NCBI GenBank assembly: GCA_026196225.1
Contig: JAPHRD010000119.1
Location: 1-64,000, forward strand
From: Motiliproteus sp.
Lineage (GTDB): Bacteria; Pseudomonadota; Gammaproteobacteria; Pseudomonadales; Balneatricaceae
Direction of reading: 5' to 3'
Length of the DNA stretch: 64,000 bases
In this document: piece after piece, positions 1 to 7,921 of the stretch
Position numbering within the stretch: the first letter of the stretch is position 1
Layout of the letters: each line of letters starts with the position of its first letter
Translations under genes and position numbers: made by a program
The notes under the pieces: model-generated
Told to the model about the DNA's origin: nothing
What the model saw: the letters and a program-made list of their open reading frames with translations, nothing else
The model's database searches: none

Positions 1-432
1 CACTTGACGGGTAGTGTTGCTGCCACGACCGAAACGGCTGTGGGATCCCATCACAATCATGTCGACATTGAACTGCTTGGCAGCGCCGACGATGGCATCA
101 ACGTGATTGCCTTCGGCTACCACCTGATCAATGTTCAGAGACTGCCCGGCGTTCATAGTGCTGAGTTCCTCTTCGTAGGCTTTGATAACCCGGTCTTTCA
201 TATTTTTCTTGATGTTGTCGATGCCCTCGTCGTGCATCTTCTTGATCAAGTCTTCAGGCAGATAGTTCTCGATTAGTGCATGGCCCATCTCGCCAATAGG
301 TTCCACCACATGCAGCATGATGATTTTGGCGTTGTTAACGCTGGCCAGTTTTACCGCCTGACGAAATACCGGGCGTGTGTGCTTGCTCAGGGAAGTAGTG
401 TAGAGAATGGTATTGATTTCGGGCAGTGACAT
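1..432 (-). CDS. Universal stress protein (UspA family), 3' end outside window
   Basis: The 144 visible codons start at an ATG with a good ribosome binding site (AAGGAG) and continue past the window edge, so the C-terminus is missing. The N-terminus (MSLPEINTILYTTSL) is a typical UspA first strand. The visible end holds VMGSHSRFGRGS, the start of the UspA nucleotide-binding G-x2-G-x9-G-S/T motif, although the second glycine is replaced by serine. Family members are small cytoplasmic stress proteins, many of which bind ATP. The gene lies 27 bp downstream of the lactate dehydrogenase-like gene on the same strand and is probably the last member of the TRAP-dld operon. Its target is unknown. Confidence 0.85.
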   Translation of the reverse strand, partial: MSLPEINTILYTTSLSKHTRPVFRQAVKLASVNNAKIIMLHVVEPIGEMGHALIENYLPEDLIKKMHDEGIDNIKKNMKDRVIKAYEEELSTMNAGQSLNIDQVVAEGNHVDAIVGAAKQFNVDMIVMGSHSRFGRGSNTTRQV

Positions 433-459
433 AAGTGCGCTCCTTAAAAGAATACGTCA

Positions 460-3333
460 TTAAACGGTTGTTGTGGCCAACCGTTCATTCTCCTCAGTTG
501 AGTGAACTGATGTCAGTTTCGGTTGAGAGCACCGATCAACGAGGTAGATAATGGATTTATACTCTATTCGACTATGGTATGACAAACCTATTTCGCAAGT
601 GCGGCTTGTGGAGAATCCTTCGGTGCAGTTTTCAGGAATAGAGTCCTTCAATGTACGCAACGCTGATTCGTTTAGTTCAGGGGTTGAAAAACCCTTGTCA
701 CCGGCAAATCCGCAGCAGGTGATCTGGTCAGGAATAATCACCTGGGTGGCGCAGGCGTTGGCGATAGCCGTCAATTTATCCGCTAAGCCCATGCGTGTTG
801 CACTGCAGGTTATGTGGAGTGCAATCGGATCGTGGGTGGGGCTGAAAATCAGTCGATCCATCAGAAATTCAGTTACAAACTGGACCGGCTCGTAGATTTT
901 CAGTCGATCATCCAACTCCTCTTTCATCTTAAGAGTACAGGGGCTGGTATCGGAGTAGATCGGATATTCGCCGTTGTTGGAGGCCTTTAGCAGCGCTTGT
1001 TCCATCTCATCGGCTTTGCTCTTAGAGGCGTCAAACATACCTTTGCTCTGGAACGGCATGCCGCAGCAGAGCGCGTCCATCCCCTCGGGGTAAACGATCT
1101 CAAAGCCAGCTTTACGTAGAACGGTCTCGGTGACTTCCGACAGAGACTGAGTTTCTACGCTATCTCGCTGAGGTCCCATGGTGCGGCTGGCGCAGCTTGG
1201 GATGTAGACCACTCGCGGTGCGTCTGCGTCCAGGATTGGCTTGGGTTCTATCTTTGGTGCAGCGGTGGGCATAGAGGGGGTCCACTGCTGAACTAATCCG
1301 CCGGAAAGCTTGCGGGCAGTGCCAGTGACCGCGGACATAACCTTGGAGCCAACAGCGCCGTGGACCATATCCACTGCTTTAAAGGCAGTACGGCTTACTT
1401 TGGTAATATCGTCGTAGTGGTCGGCAAGCCATTGGGCTTTGCCTTTGTGTTTGCTGTTCTGCCGGCTGCGCAATTGGCGTGTCAGGTCGCCGGTGTTGAT
1501 ACCCACCGGACAGGTGGTGGAACAGAGACCGCAGGCTGCACAGGTATCGGTACCTTGATAGCGATAGTCCCCCTGCAGCTGCTTAAGGCGCTGCGGATTT
1601 TCTCCGGTTTTCTGTAGTCGAGCGATCTCACGGGTAATAACGATACGCTGCCTAGGTGTCAGAGTCAGCGCGCGTGATGGGCAGGTCGGTTCGCAGAATC
1701 CGCATTCGATACACTTGTCGATCAGCGGGTCAGCCGCTGGCATGTGCTTGAGGTTTTCCAGGTGCACCTTGTTATTGCTGTTCAGCAATACGCCAGGATT
1801 GATTAGGTTGCGGGGATCAAATAGCTCTTTAACTTCCCACATCAGCTGGTAGGCTTCGGGGCCCCATTCCTGCTCAACGTAAGGAGCCATGTTGCGACCG
1901 GTGCCGTGCTCTGCTTTCAGCGAGCCATCATATTTTCCTACTACCAGATCGGCGACGGCATCCATCAAACCTTCATAACGGTCAATTTCAGCTTGAGTCT
2001 CAAATGACTGGGTAAAGACAAAATGGAGGTTGCCTTCGAGGGCGTGACCGAAGATTAGCGCTTCGTCGTAGTGATGCTCTTTGAACAGCACGTGAAGGTC
2101 ATGAACGGCCTCTGCCAGCTTCTCAACGGGAAAGGCAACGTCTTCGATAATTACAGTTGTGCCGGTCAGACGCACTGCGCCAACGGCTGGGAACAGGCCT
2201 TTACGGATCCCCCAGTATTGACCGTACTCAACGGGGTCATCGGTGAACTCCACCGGATGAACGGTTTCGAACTCTTGCAGAGCATTGACAATATGATCAA
2301 CGTTTTTGAACAGCTCTGACTTGTCGGCGCCACGGGTTTCCACTAATAGCGCGGCGGCGTGTTCCCCCAGCTCTTTGATAAAGGGAGGCATACCTTCTTT
2401 GTTTTCGATGGAGTGCAGACCAGCTCGGTCTATCAGTTCTACCGCCGATACCGGCTCCTGCTTGAGGCGTGATACCGCGCGACAAGTGGTTTCGACAGTG
2501 TTGAAGAAGATAAGCGCCGAGGCTTTGTTGGGGTGTTCGTCAACGGTGTTGTAGGTGATTTCGGAGATAAAGCCAAGAGTTCCCTCGGAACCGATCATCA
2601 GGTGTTGGAGGATATCAAAGGGATCGTCGAAATCGATCAAAGCGTTGAGGGCATAACCGGTGGTGTTTTTTAACCGGTATTTGTGGCGAATGCGGTTGTG
2701 CAGTTCTTCATTGGCGTTGGTTTGTTCGGACAACGCTTTTAGTGCATCCAGAAGCCCTTGATGGGATTGTTGAAAAGCGCTGCGGCTGCTGTCGTCGCCG
2801 GTATTCAACAGGGTTCCGTCTGCCATCACGATCTTCATGCTGTGCAGCGTGTTGTAGCTGTTTTGAGCGGTACCGCAGCACATGCCGCTGGCATTGTTGG
2901 CGGCAATGCCTCCGATCATAGCGGTGTTTATTGAAGCGGGATCGGGGCCGATTTTCTTATGAAAAGGAGCCAAGTATTTGTTGGCGTGGGCGCCGATAAC
3001 TCCCGGTTGCAGTGAGATCTGCGAAGCATCTTCGTTAATTTCATGACCTTTCCAGCCATCGCCCAGTTGGATCAAAACAGAGTCGGTAATCGCTTGCCCA
3101 GACAGGCTGGTTCCCGCTGCTCTGAAGGTAACTGGAATATGGCGGATACGGGCTGCGCGGACAATTCGTGCCACTTCATCGGTATCACATACTCGCACCA
3201 CAATTTGCGGGATTAGACGATAGAAGCTGGCATCAGTGCCGTAGGCAAGGGTGCGTAAGGGGTCGTTGATCAAACGCTCTTCTGGGATGAACTCAGCGAG
3301 ATGGGAGTGGAATTCTTGATAATCGATGCTCAT
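460..3333 (-). CDS. dld: FAD/Fe-S D-lactate dehydrogenase-like protein (Dld-II type)
   Basis: This 957-residue protein fuses a flavin domain to an iron-sulfur domain. The N-terminal third is a FAD_binding_4 (VAO-type) domain, with RAAGTSLSGQ and GGIAANNASGM near residues 85-165, followed by the FAD-oxidase C domain. Two ferredoxin clusters follow: CIECGFCEPTCP near 540 and CAACGLCSTTCP near 600. Two CCG cysteine-rich repeats lie near 755 and 873. The same architecture and near-equal length occur in Shewanella Dld-II, a respiratory D-lactate dehydrogenase that feeds quinone. D-2-hydroxyglutarate or glycolate oxidation is an alternative. It sits 141 bp downstream of a 2-oxo/lactate-type TRAP transporter, and pdhR is nearby, which favours lactate. 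The ribosome binding site is weak. Confidence 0.82.
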   Translation of the reverse strand: MSIDYQEFHSHLAEFIPEERLINDPLRTLAYGTDASFYRLIPQIVVRVCDTDEVARIVRAARIRHIPVTFRAAGTSLSGQAITDSVLIQLGDGWKGHEINEDASQISLQPGVIGAHANKYLAPFHKKIGPDPASINTAMIGGIAANNASGMCCGTAQNSYNTLHSMKIVMADGTLLNTGDDSSRSAFQQSHQGLLDALKALSEQTNANEELHNRIRHKYRLKNTTGYALNALIDFDDPFDILQHLMIGSEGTLGFISEITYNTVDEHPNKASALIFFNTVETTCRAVSRLKQEPVSAVELIDRAGLHSIENKEGMPPFIKELGEHAAALLVETRGADKSELFKNVDHIVNALQEFETVHPVEFTDDPVEYGQYWGIRKGLFPAVGAVRLTGTTVIIEDVAFPVEKLAEAVHDLHVLFKEHHYDEALIFGHALEGNLHFVFTQSFETQAEIDRYEGLMDAVADLVVGKYDGSLKAEHGTGRNMAPYVEQEWGPEAYQLMWEVKELFDPRNLINPGVLLNSNNKVHLENLKHMPAADPLIDKCIECGFCEPTCPSRALTLTPRQRIVITREIARLQKTGENPQRLKQLQGDYRYQGTDTCAACGLCSTTCPVGINTGDLTRQLRSRQNSKHKGKAQWLADHYDDITKVSRTAFKAVDMVHGAVGSKVMSAVTGTARKLSGGLVQQWTPSMPTAAPKIEPKPILDADAPRVVYIPSCASRTMGPQRDSVETQSLSEVTETVLRKAGFEIVYPEGMDALCCGMPFQSKGMFDASKSKADEMEQALLKASNNGEYPIYSDTSPCTLKMKEELDDRLKIYEPVQFVTEFLMDRLIFSPTHDPIALHITCSATRMGLADKLTAIANACATQVIIPDQITCCGFAGDKGFSTPELNESALRTLKDSIPENCTEGFSTSRTCEIGLSYHSRIEYKSIIYLVDRCSQPKLTSVHSTEENERLATTTV

Positions 3334-3412
3334 CAGCGTATCTCACTTGCTTACAGTGCTGTTGGACCATCTTTGACCGGACGGGAGCTGGTCGTGACGG
3401 TTTAATTGTTAT

Positions 3413-3434
3413 CGGGTGGTCAGGCGACCACCCG
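3413..3434. repeat. Perfect inverted repeat between dctM and dld
   Basis: The 9-bp arms CGGGTGGTC and GACCACCCG are perfect and enclose a 4-base loop. The hairpin lies in the 141-bp gap between the dctM stop and the dld start. No run of T follows it on the minus strand, so a full intrinsic terminator is unlikely. It may stabilise or process the transcript between transporter and enzyme. Confidence 0.6.
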
Positions 3435-3474
3435 TTTCTCCGTTGTGCTGGCTATTAACCAGTGGGTTATTAGC

Positions 3475-4860
3475 TTAGCTGTAGGCTGCGGCAGGTAACC
3501 AGACAACGATCTGCGGCCAGATCACCAGTATCAGTAGGGCGATCAATTGCAGCACGATGAAAGGAATAACGCCTTTGTAGATGTCGGTTAGTTTCACATC
3601 CGGTGGGCAGACACCCTTGAGATAGAACAACGCGAATCCTACCGGCGGGGTTAGGAACGATGTCTGTAATGCCATCGCCACCAACATCACGAACCACACC
3701 AACTCGGGGTTATCAACCACGCCGTAACCGTCGATATCCAGTCCTAAGGCGGATATGACCGGTGCTAGTAATGGCAGGATAATCAAGGTGATCTCGATCC
3801 AATCCAGGAAGAAGCCCAGCAGGAAGATGATCGCCAGGATAAAGGCGATGATGCCGTAAGGGCCAAAAGGCAGGCCGGTCAAGAAGGATTCGATCAGCTC
3901 ATCACCACCGAGCTCCCTTAGTACCAGAGCAAAACAGGTCGCACCGATGAATATCGCGAAGATATAAGCGGTGGTGTTGTAGGTGCCCTGCATAACTTCT
4001 TTAAGTACTTTGAAGCTGAACTTCCTGTTGTACATGGCTAGCAGGGTTGCACCAAATGCGCCGACGCCAGAGGCTTCGGTTGGTGTTGCGATGCCACCAA
4101 AGATTGACCCCAGTACCGCGAAGATCAGCAGCAAGGTAGGGAGTACGGCTTTCAATACACCAATAAACGCACTCATGGTGATCGGCTTAGCATCATCGGG
4201 TATAGGAGCCGAAGAGGGGCTGATAAAACCGACCGCCAAAATGTAGATGATGTACATCGCACCCAGAAGCAGACCTGGGAATACCGCGCCCATAAACAGG
4301 TCGCCGACTGACAGACCCAGTTGGTCCGCCATGATAACCAGCATGATGCTGGGCGGGATCAGAATTCCCAGGGTGCCCGCACTGGCAATGGTGCCCAGCG
4401 CCAGCGGCTTGGAGTAGCCTTGTTTCAACATGGAAGGCAGAGACATTACCGCCAGCAGTACCACGGAAGCGCCGATAATACCGGTGGACGCTGCCAGGAT
4501 GATGCCGATGGCAGTTACTGTGATGGCCAGGCCGCCACGGACGCGACCAAACAGTTCCTGCATCGATTGCATCAGGCGTTCTGCTACGCCGGACTTGTCC
4601 AGCATGATGCCCATGAATATAAACATCGGTAGTGCCACCAATATCCAGTTATCCATGATCTTGTAGAGCCGGTTGACCACCAATCCTAAGGTGGTGAAAT
4701 CCAACCCTGTAAAGGTATCCATATAGATGTCAGCGTAATAACCAGCAAAGGCGAAGATAACGCCAATACCACCTAGTACGTATGCGACCGGAATCCCGGT
4801 AAACAGTAACGCGATGAAGGATACAAACATCCCGATAACGAGAATCTCGTTGAATTCCAT
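3475..4860 (-). CDS. dctM: TRAP transporter large permease, DctM
   Basis: This 461-residue, very hydrophobic protein is a DctM-type TRAP large subunit with about twelve membrane segments. Typical motifs are visible: a GIPVAYVLGG start, ILAASTGIIGASVVLLAVMS, and ILIPPSIMLVIMAD in the first half, and SFLTPPVGFALFYLKG near the C-terminus. Family members move a dicarboxylate, 2-oxo acid or related anion with Na+ across the inner membrane. The start ATG overlaps the dctQ stop (TGATG), with GGAG upstream, which shows translational coupling. Within the operon the order is dctP, dctQ, dctM, dld. Confidence 0.93.
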   Translation of the reverse strand: MEFNEILVIGMFVSFIALLFTGIPVAYVLGGIGVIFAFAGYYADIYMDTFTGLDFTTLGLVVNRLYKIMDNWILVALPMFIFMGIMLDKSGVAERLMQSMQELFGRVRGGLAITVTAIGIILAASTGIIGASVVLLAVMSLPSMLKQGYSKPLALGTIASAGTLGILIPPSIMLVIMADQLGLSVGDLFMGAVFPGLLLGAMYIIYILAVGFISPSSAPIPDDAKPITMSAFIGVLKAVLPTLLLIFAVLGSIFGGIATPTEASGVGAFGATLLAMYNRKFSFKVLKEVMQGTYNTTAYIFAIFIGATCFALVLRELGGDELIESFLTGLPFGPYGIIAFILAIIFLLGFFLDWIEITLIILPLLAPVISALGLDIDGYGVVDNPELVWFVMLVAMALQTSFLTPPVGFALFYLKGVCPPDVKLTDIYKGVIPFIVLQLIALLILVIWPQIVVWLPAAAYS

Positions 4861-5387
4861 CAGTTTTCTCCTCTCATCAATAACGTAAAGTCGCGAATTA
4901 AACGTGAGAAAACGGCCAGGGCAAGAAAGCCCATGCTCACGGGAATTACGGCTTTAATGGCCCAGCGCCACGGCAGGCCCGAGGGAGATTCTGAGGATTC
5001 GCCGGTTTTCCATGCATCGGCGACAAAATCTAGACTGTGATAGAAAATGGTGTAAATAAAAGGCAGCACCAAGATGATAATTCCAATTATTTCCACAATG
5101 TATTTGGTTCTTTGACGAAAGCCGCCATAAAACAGGTCGACACGGATATGGGCATTATTAACCTGAGCATAGGAAATGCCGAACATGACACCGATGGCGT
5201 AGAGATGCCATTGCAGTTCTTCAAAGATAATAAGGCCAGCAGAAAAACCTTTTCGCAGGGTGACCTGAGTAATAATGACGAGTACGAGAAAGACATAAAC
5301 CCAGGCAATAATGTTACCGACGGTTTTAATAAATGCGTCTATCCCATCTGAAAGAGGTACAGGGTATGTGTGTTTATTATCAGTCAC
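4860..5387 (-). CDS. dctQ: TRAP transporter small permease, DctQ
   Basis: This 175-residue membrane protein has four predicted helices (near residues 22-45, 60-75, 95-115 and 145-165). It carries the DctQ-type stretch EELQWHLYAIGVMFGISYAQ, in which the conserved E-x2-W sits before the second helix. It pairs with the large permease in the inner membrane. The start is GTG with a weak upstream AAGG. A 24-bp perfect palindrome lies between dctP and this gene and may set a lower expression of the membrane subunits than of the binding protein. Confidence 0.9.
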   Translation of the reverse strand: MTDNKHTYPVPLSDGIDAFIKTVGNIIAWVYVFLVLVIITQVTLRKGFSAGLIIFEELQWHLYAIGVMFGISYAQVNNAHIRVDLFYGGFRQRTKYIVEIIGIIILVLPFIYTIFYHSLDFVADAWKTGESSESPSGLPWRWAIKAVIPVSMGFLALAVFSRLIRDFTLLMRGEN

Positions 5388-5438
5388 GGGACGAAACCTT
5401 CGCGGATGGATTGATAAAACAGGCTCAGCGGATAATAG

Positions 5439-5462
5439 CAGGGGGCATATATATGCCCCCTG
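5439..5462. repeat. 24-bp perfect palindrome between dctP and dctQ
   Basis: The 12-bp arms (CAGGGGGCATAT and its complement) are contiguous and perfectly complementary, giving a very stable hairpin in the mRNA. It starts 31 bp after the dctP stop codon. There is no U-run on the minus strand. Such intercistronic hairpins are common after solute-binding-protein genes and protect the upstream message from 3' decay. This role is inferred. Confidence 0.75.
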
Positions 5463-5492
5463 AAACTGAGTTACATCAGTAGTTTAGACTAC

Positions 5493-6563
5493 TTATTTTT
5501 GCGTGGCGCGAGGTAGGAATGCATTAGCTTCCCACAGGTCGTAGCCTTCGCGGTAGGTCTTCAGATCAGTGTAAACTTTCTTGAAGAAAGGATCAGATAC
5601 CTTCTCTGCAACAACTTCTTCCCATGCGCCTTCGAATGCGTTCAGCATTTCGTCGTTCCAGTAGCGAATTTTAACGCCGTTCTTCTCAACGTTTTTCTTC
5701 ATTACTTCGAACTGCATAGACTCGCCTTCAGCGATGGCGTTAGTCATAGAAGCCTTACAAGTGGTTTCTAGAACCGCTTGCTGAGTCGCATCCATCTTCT
5801 TCCACGCATCTTTGTTCACTAGCAGTTCAAAGATAGTGGACTGCTGGTGCCATCCAGGGAAGTAGTTGTACTTAACAATCTTGTGGAAGCCAAGACGTTG
5901 ATCGATAGCAGGCTGGGAGAATTCAGAAGCGTCGATTGCGCCTTTCTCCAGAGCACCGAAGATTTCACCACCAGGCAGCTGAGAAGTGCTCACTCCCAGT
6001 TTCTCCATAACGCTGGCACCCAGGCCGAAGAAGCGCATGTTCAGACCTTTCAGGTCAGCAGGCTTCTCGATAGGCTTGGCGAACCAACCAGAGGTTTCAG
6101 GAGAGATGATGGCGCAAGGAATAACTTTAACGTTATAGCCAGCAGTGTCGTACATTTCTTGGTACAGGCTTAAACCGTTACCGTAGTACAACCAACCTAG
6201 ATATTCACCCGCTTCTGGGCCGAAAGGTACAGCAGAGAATAGTGCAGCAGCAGGCATCTTACCCTGCCAGTAACCTGCGGTCGCATAACCGGAGTTGACC
6301 TTACCAGTAGACACTGCGTCGAGAATTTCTTTAGGGCTGACCAGCTTACCAGGCTCATAAATCTTCATCTTCATGGAGCCGCCACTGATCGTAGTCAGTT
6401 GCTCAGAAACCCACTTGATAGGAGTTCCCAGTGCGGGTAGATGAGAGCCAAAGGCGATAGGGGTTTTCAGCAGAACTTTGCCAGCTTGGGCAGGCATAGA
6501 TACAGATGCAACAGCAGTCGTCAACAGAGCAGCAGTCAGTGCGGATTTGGCGAACTTCTTCAT
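5493..6563 (-). CDS. dctP: TRAP solute-binding protein, DctP (lactate/2-oxo acid type)
   Basis: I chose the ATG at 6563, giving 356 residues, because GAGGATA precedes it at the right distance. An upstream in-frame start adds 14 residues that are unlike a signal peptide. The N-terminus MKKFAKSALTAALLTTAVA, ending at AQA, is a Sec signal peptide. The stretch EFSQPAIDQRLGFHKIVKYNYFPGWHQQ is split here as SQPAIDQRLGFHKIVKYN followed by YFPGWHQQ. It is characteristic of the TakP/TTHA0766 branch, whose members bind 2-oxo acids or calcium lactate in the periplasm. It delivers substrate to DctQM. A palindrome matching PdhR operators lies 123 bp upstream, so pyruvate-responsive control is likely. Confidence 0.9.
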   Translation of the reverse strand: MKKFAKSALTAALLTTAVASVSMPAQAGKVLLKTPIAFGSHLPALGTPIKWVSEQLTTISGGSMKMKIYEPGKLVSPKEILDAVSTGKVNSGYATAGYWQGKMPAAALFSAVPFGPEAGEYLGWLYYGNGLSLYQEMYDTAGYNVKVIPCAIISPETSGWFAKPIEKPADLKGLNMRFFGLGASVMEKLGVSTSQLPGGEIFGALEKGAIDASEFSQPAIDQRLGFHKIVKYNYFPGWHQQSTIFELLVNKDAWKKMDATQQAVLETTCKASMTNAIAEGESMQFEVMKKNVEKNGVKIRYWNDEMLNAFEGAWEEVVAEKVSDPFFKKVYTDLKTYREGYDLWEANAFLPRATQK

Positions 6564-6685
6564 GTTATATCCTCGGGATATTTCGTTTTTTTTATAGTGA
6601 ATCAAAAGATCCGGGTCACCTGAGTATAGTTAGATATAGCTAATATGCTAACTTCACCGAACGATTCTGATCGTTGCCTTTGTCA

Positions 6686-6700
6686 ATTGGTAATACCAAT
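6686..6700. promoter_or_regulatory. PdhR-type operator upstream of dctP
   Basis: ATTGGT-AAT-ACCAAT is a perfect 15-bp dyad. It matches the known PdhR/LldR operator core TTGGT-N3-ACCAA. It lies just downstream of the best dctP promoter candidate, a position suited to repression. Binding by the PdhR encoded next door is inferred. Confidence 0.75.
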
Positions 6701-6896
6701 GATCCTTGGGTGTTAATACCGTATCTTTTCTGACGAGGTGGTGTCAACTTTTTTTTGTAAAAAATGAACAAAAAGTGATCTATTGGTTGACATGCGTATT
6801 GGTAGTCGTGCTTTATTAAAACATTATTACGTGATGTAGTAAGGTCTCCTTGGGTTTGCTTTGTGGCCCAAGGGTAAAGGATAAAAACAATAAATA

Positions 6897-6911
6897 TATG
6901 GTCATACCATT
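6897..6911. promoter_or_regulatory. PdhR-type operator 1 upstream of pdhR
   Basis: TATGGT-CAT-ACCATT has perfect 5-bp half-sites (ATGGT/ACCAT) with a three-base spacer and one position different from the TTGGT consensus. It lies 88 bp before the pdhR start and probably serves autoregulation. Confidence 0.65.
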
Positions 6912-6966
6912 TTAACTGCAGTGCAATATGAATCTTTTATTAGCGCAGGCAGGATGTTTTGGTATC

Positions 6967-6981
6967 ATTGGTAAGACCATT
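6967..6981. promoter_or_regulatory. PdhR-type operator 2 upstream of pdhR
   Basis: ATTGGT-AAG-ACCATT matches the PdhR operator core in both half-sites except one base. It ends 17 bp before the pdhR ATG, so bound protein would block transcription or translation initiation of pdhR. The two sites are 70 bp apart. Confidence 0.68.
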
Positions 6982-6998
6982 CAATAGTGTGTGACATT

Positions 6999-7760
6999 AT
7001 GACTTATCGACGTGTGAAGCAGCCGAAGATTTCTGATGTGATTATGGAAGAGCTGGAAACCATGATCCTTGAGGGAAGTCTCGAGCCAGGGCAGCGCTTG
7101 CCATCTGAGCGAGAGTTGGCCAAACAGTTTGAAGTGTCCCGTCCATCGCTGCGGGAGGCTGTTCAGAAATTGGTAGCTAAAGGTTTGTTGTATAGTCGTC
7201 AGGGTGGCGGGACCTTTGTCTCCGAGCAGATTGGCGCATCATTCTCCGACCCTTTAATGGAGCTCTTTTCATCTCATCCCGAAGCTCAATACGACCTGTT
7301 GGAATTTCGCCATGCTCTGGAAGGAGTAATTGCTTATTATGCTGCGCTGCGAAGTACGGCAGCTGATAAGGAGGCAATCCAGCGTTGTTATGAAGAGCTG
7401 GAGGGGTATCACAAAACCAAGGAGTTTGAGAAAGAGGTGAGCGCCGATGTGGACTTTCATCTCTGTATCGCCGGAGCGACTCACAATATGGTTCTGTTGC
7501 ATACCATGCGCGCTTTGTTGAGTCTGTTGCGCAAAAACATCATGAGTAACCTTTCCAATATCTATCCCAAGCCGGGACATCGAACCAAGATCCATGCCCA
7601 GCACAAAGTGTTGATGGATGCCATTCTAGCGGGTAATCCGGAAGAGGCGCGTCAAGCGGCTCACGAGCATCTGGCTTATGTGGAAGAGGCGTTGCTGGAG
7701 TACGGTAAAGAGGAGACTCGTTTGGAGCGCTCTTTGCGCCGCGCAAACATCCCTTATTAA
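6999..7760 (+). CDS. pdhR: Pyruvate dehydrogenase complex repressor PdhR (GntR/FadR family)
   Basis: From the ATG at 6999 the protein has 253 residues, close to E. coli PdhR (254). The N-terminus MTYRRVKQPKISDVI aligns with E. coli MAYSKIRQPKLSDVI, which favours this start over a GTG twelve bases upstream. Residues 10-75 form the GntR winged helix (LPSERELAKQFEVSRPSLREA). Residues 85-245 form the all-helical FCD sensor domain with EFRHALEG and AHEHLAYVEE. PdhR represses its target genes and is released by pyruvate. It directly precedes aceEF, as in enterobacteria, and shares an operator-rich region with the divergent TRAP operon. Confidence 0.93.
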   Translation: MTYRRVKQPKISDVIMEELETMILEGSLEPGQRLPSERELAKQFEVSRPSLREAVQKLVAKGLLYSRQGGGTFVSEQIGASFSDPLMELFSSHPEAQYDLLEFRHALEGVIAYYAALRSTAADKEAIQRCYEELEGYHKTKEFEKEVSADVDFHLCIAGATHNMVLLHTMRALLSLLRKNIMSNLSNIYPKPGHRTKIHAQHKVLMDAILAGNPEEARQAAHEHLAYVEEALLEYGKEETRLERSLRRANIPY

Positions 7761-7784
7761 AAAACTGACCGATCGGTTGGTTTT

Positions 7785-7799
7785 TGTAGTAAAACTACA
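7785..7799. promoter_or_regulatory. HexR-like palindrome 1 upstream of aceE
   Basis: TGTAGT-AAA-ACTACA is a perfect dyad. It fits the gammaproteobacterial HexR motif (consensus near TGTAATTAAATTACA, with purine/pyrimidine allowed at positions 5 and 11) at every position. It lies 24 bp after the pdhR stop. HexR senses the Entner-Doudoroff intermediate KDPG. No hexR gene is in this window. Confidence 0.6.
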
Positions 7800-7801
7800 G
7801 A

Positions 7802-7835
7802 AAAACCCGTATATTTTGTATTTATAGCGGGTTTT
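7802..7835 (+). terminator. Weak terminator-like hairpin after pdhR
   Basis: Arms AAAACCCG and CGGGTTTT are perfect and enclose an 18-base AT-rich loop. The 3' arm itself ends in TTTT. It may reduce read-through from pdhR into aceE, but the loop is large and the U-run short. Confidence 0.35.
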
Positions 7836-7857
7836 GTAGACTTTGACAAACGATTTG

Positions 7858-7872
7858 TGTAGTATCACTACA
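7858..7872. promoter_or_regulatory. HexR-like palindrome 2 upstream of aceE
   Basis: TGTAGT-ATC-ACTACA repeats the half-sites of the palindrome 73 bp upstream and differs from the HexR consensus only in the central triplet. It lies 131 bp before the aceE start. A possible -35 hexamer TTGACA (7843-7848) is next to it, so a bound regulator would touch the aceE promoter. Confidence 0.58.
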
Positions 7873-7884
7873 AGAATTTTGAGG

Positions 7885-7921
7885 GACGCTATGTTGCTGT
7901 GCAACGTGAATAGCGTCTTTT
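7885..7921 (+). terminator. Terminator-like hairpin in the aceE leader
   Basis: GACGCTAT (7885-7892) pairs perfectly with ATAGCGTC (7910-7917), and an inner GTTGC-TGT-GCAAC hairpin stacks inside. TTTT follows at once. It has the shape of an intrinsic terminator, yet lies 83 bp before the aceE start and after the HexR-like sites. It is therefore either the pdhR terminator or an attenuator of aceEF. Confidence 0.5.

Larger units (their letters stand above)
6564..6998. promoter_or_regulatory. Divergent control region dctP / pdhR
   Basis: This 435-bp gene-free stretch separates the minus-strand TRAP operon from the plus-strand pdhR. It holds three palindromes of the TTGGT-N3-ACCAA type, listed separately. 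A candidate minus-strand promoter for dctP has TTGACA (complement of 6742-6747), an 18-bp spacer and TACGGT (6718-6723). A candidate plus-strand promoter for pdhR has TTGACA at 6787-6792 with a poorly conserved -10. The promoter calls are weak; the palindromes are strong. Confidence 0.5.

Noticed and set aside
2297-2554. Short ORFs on both strands inside dld
   Set aside because: They are shadows of the 957-codon gene, without ribosome binding sites or domains.
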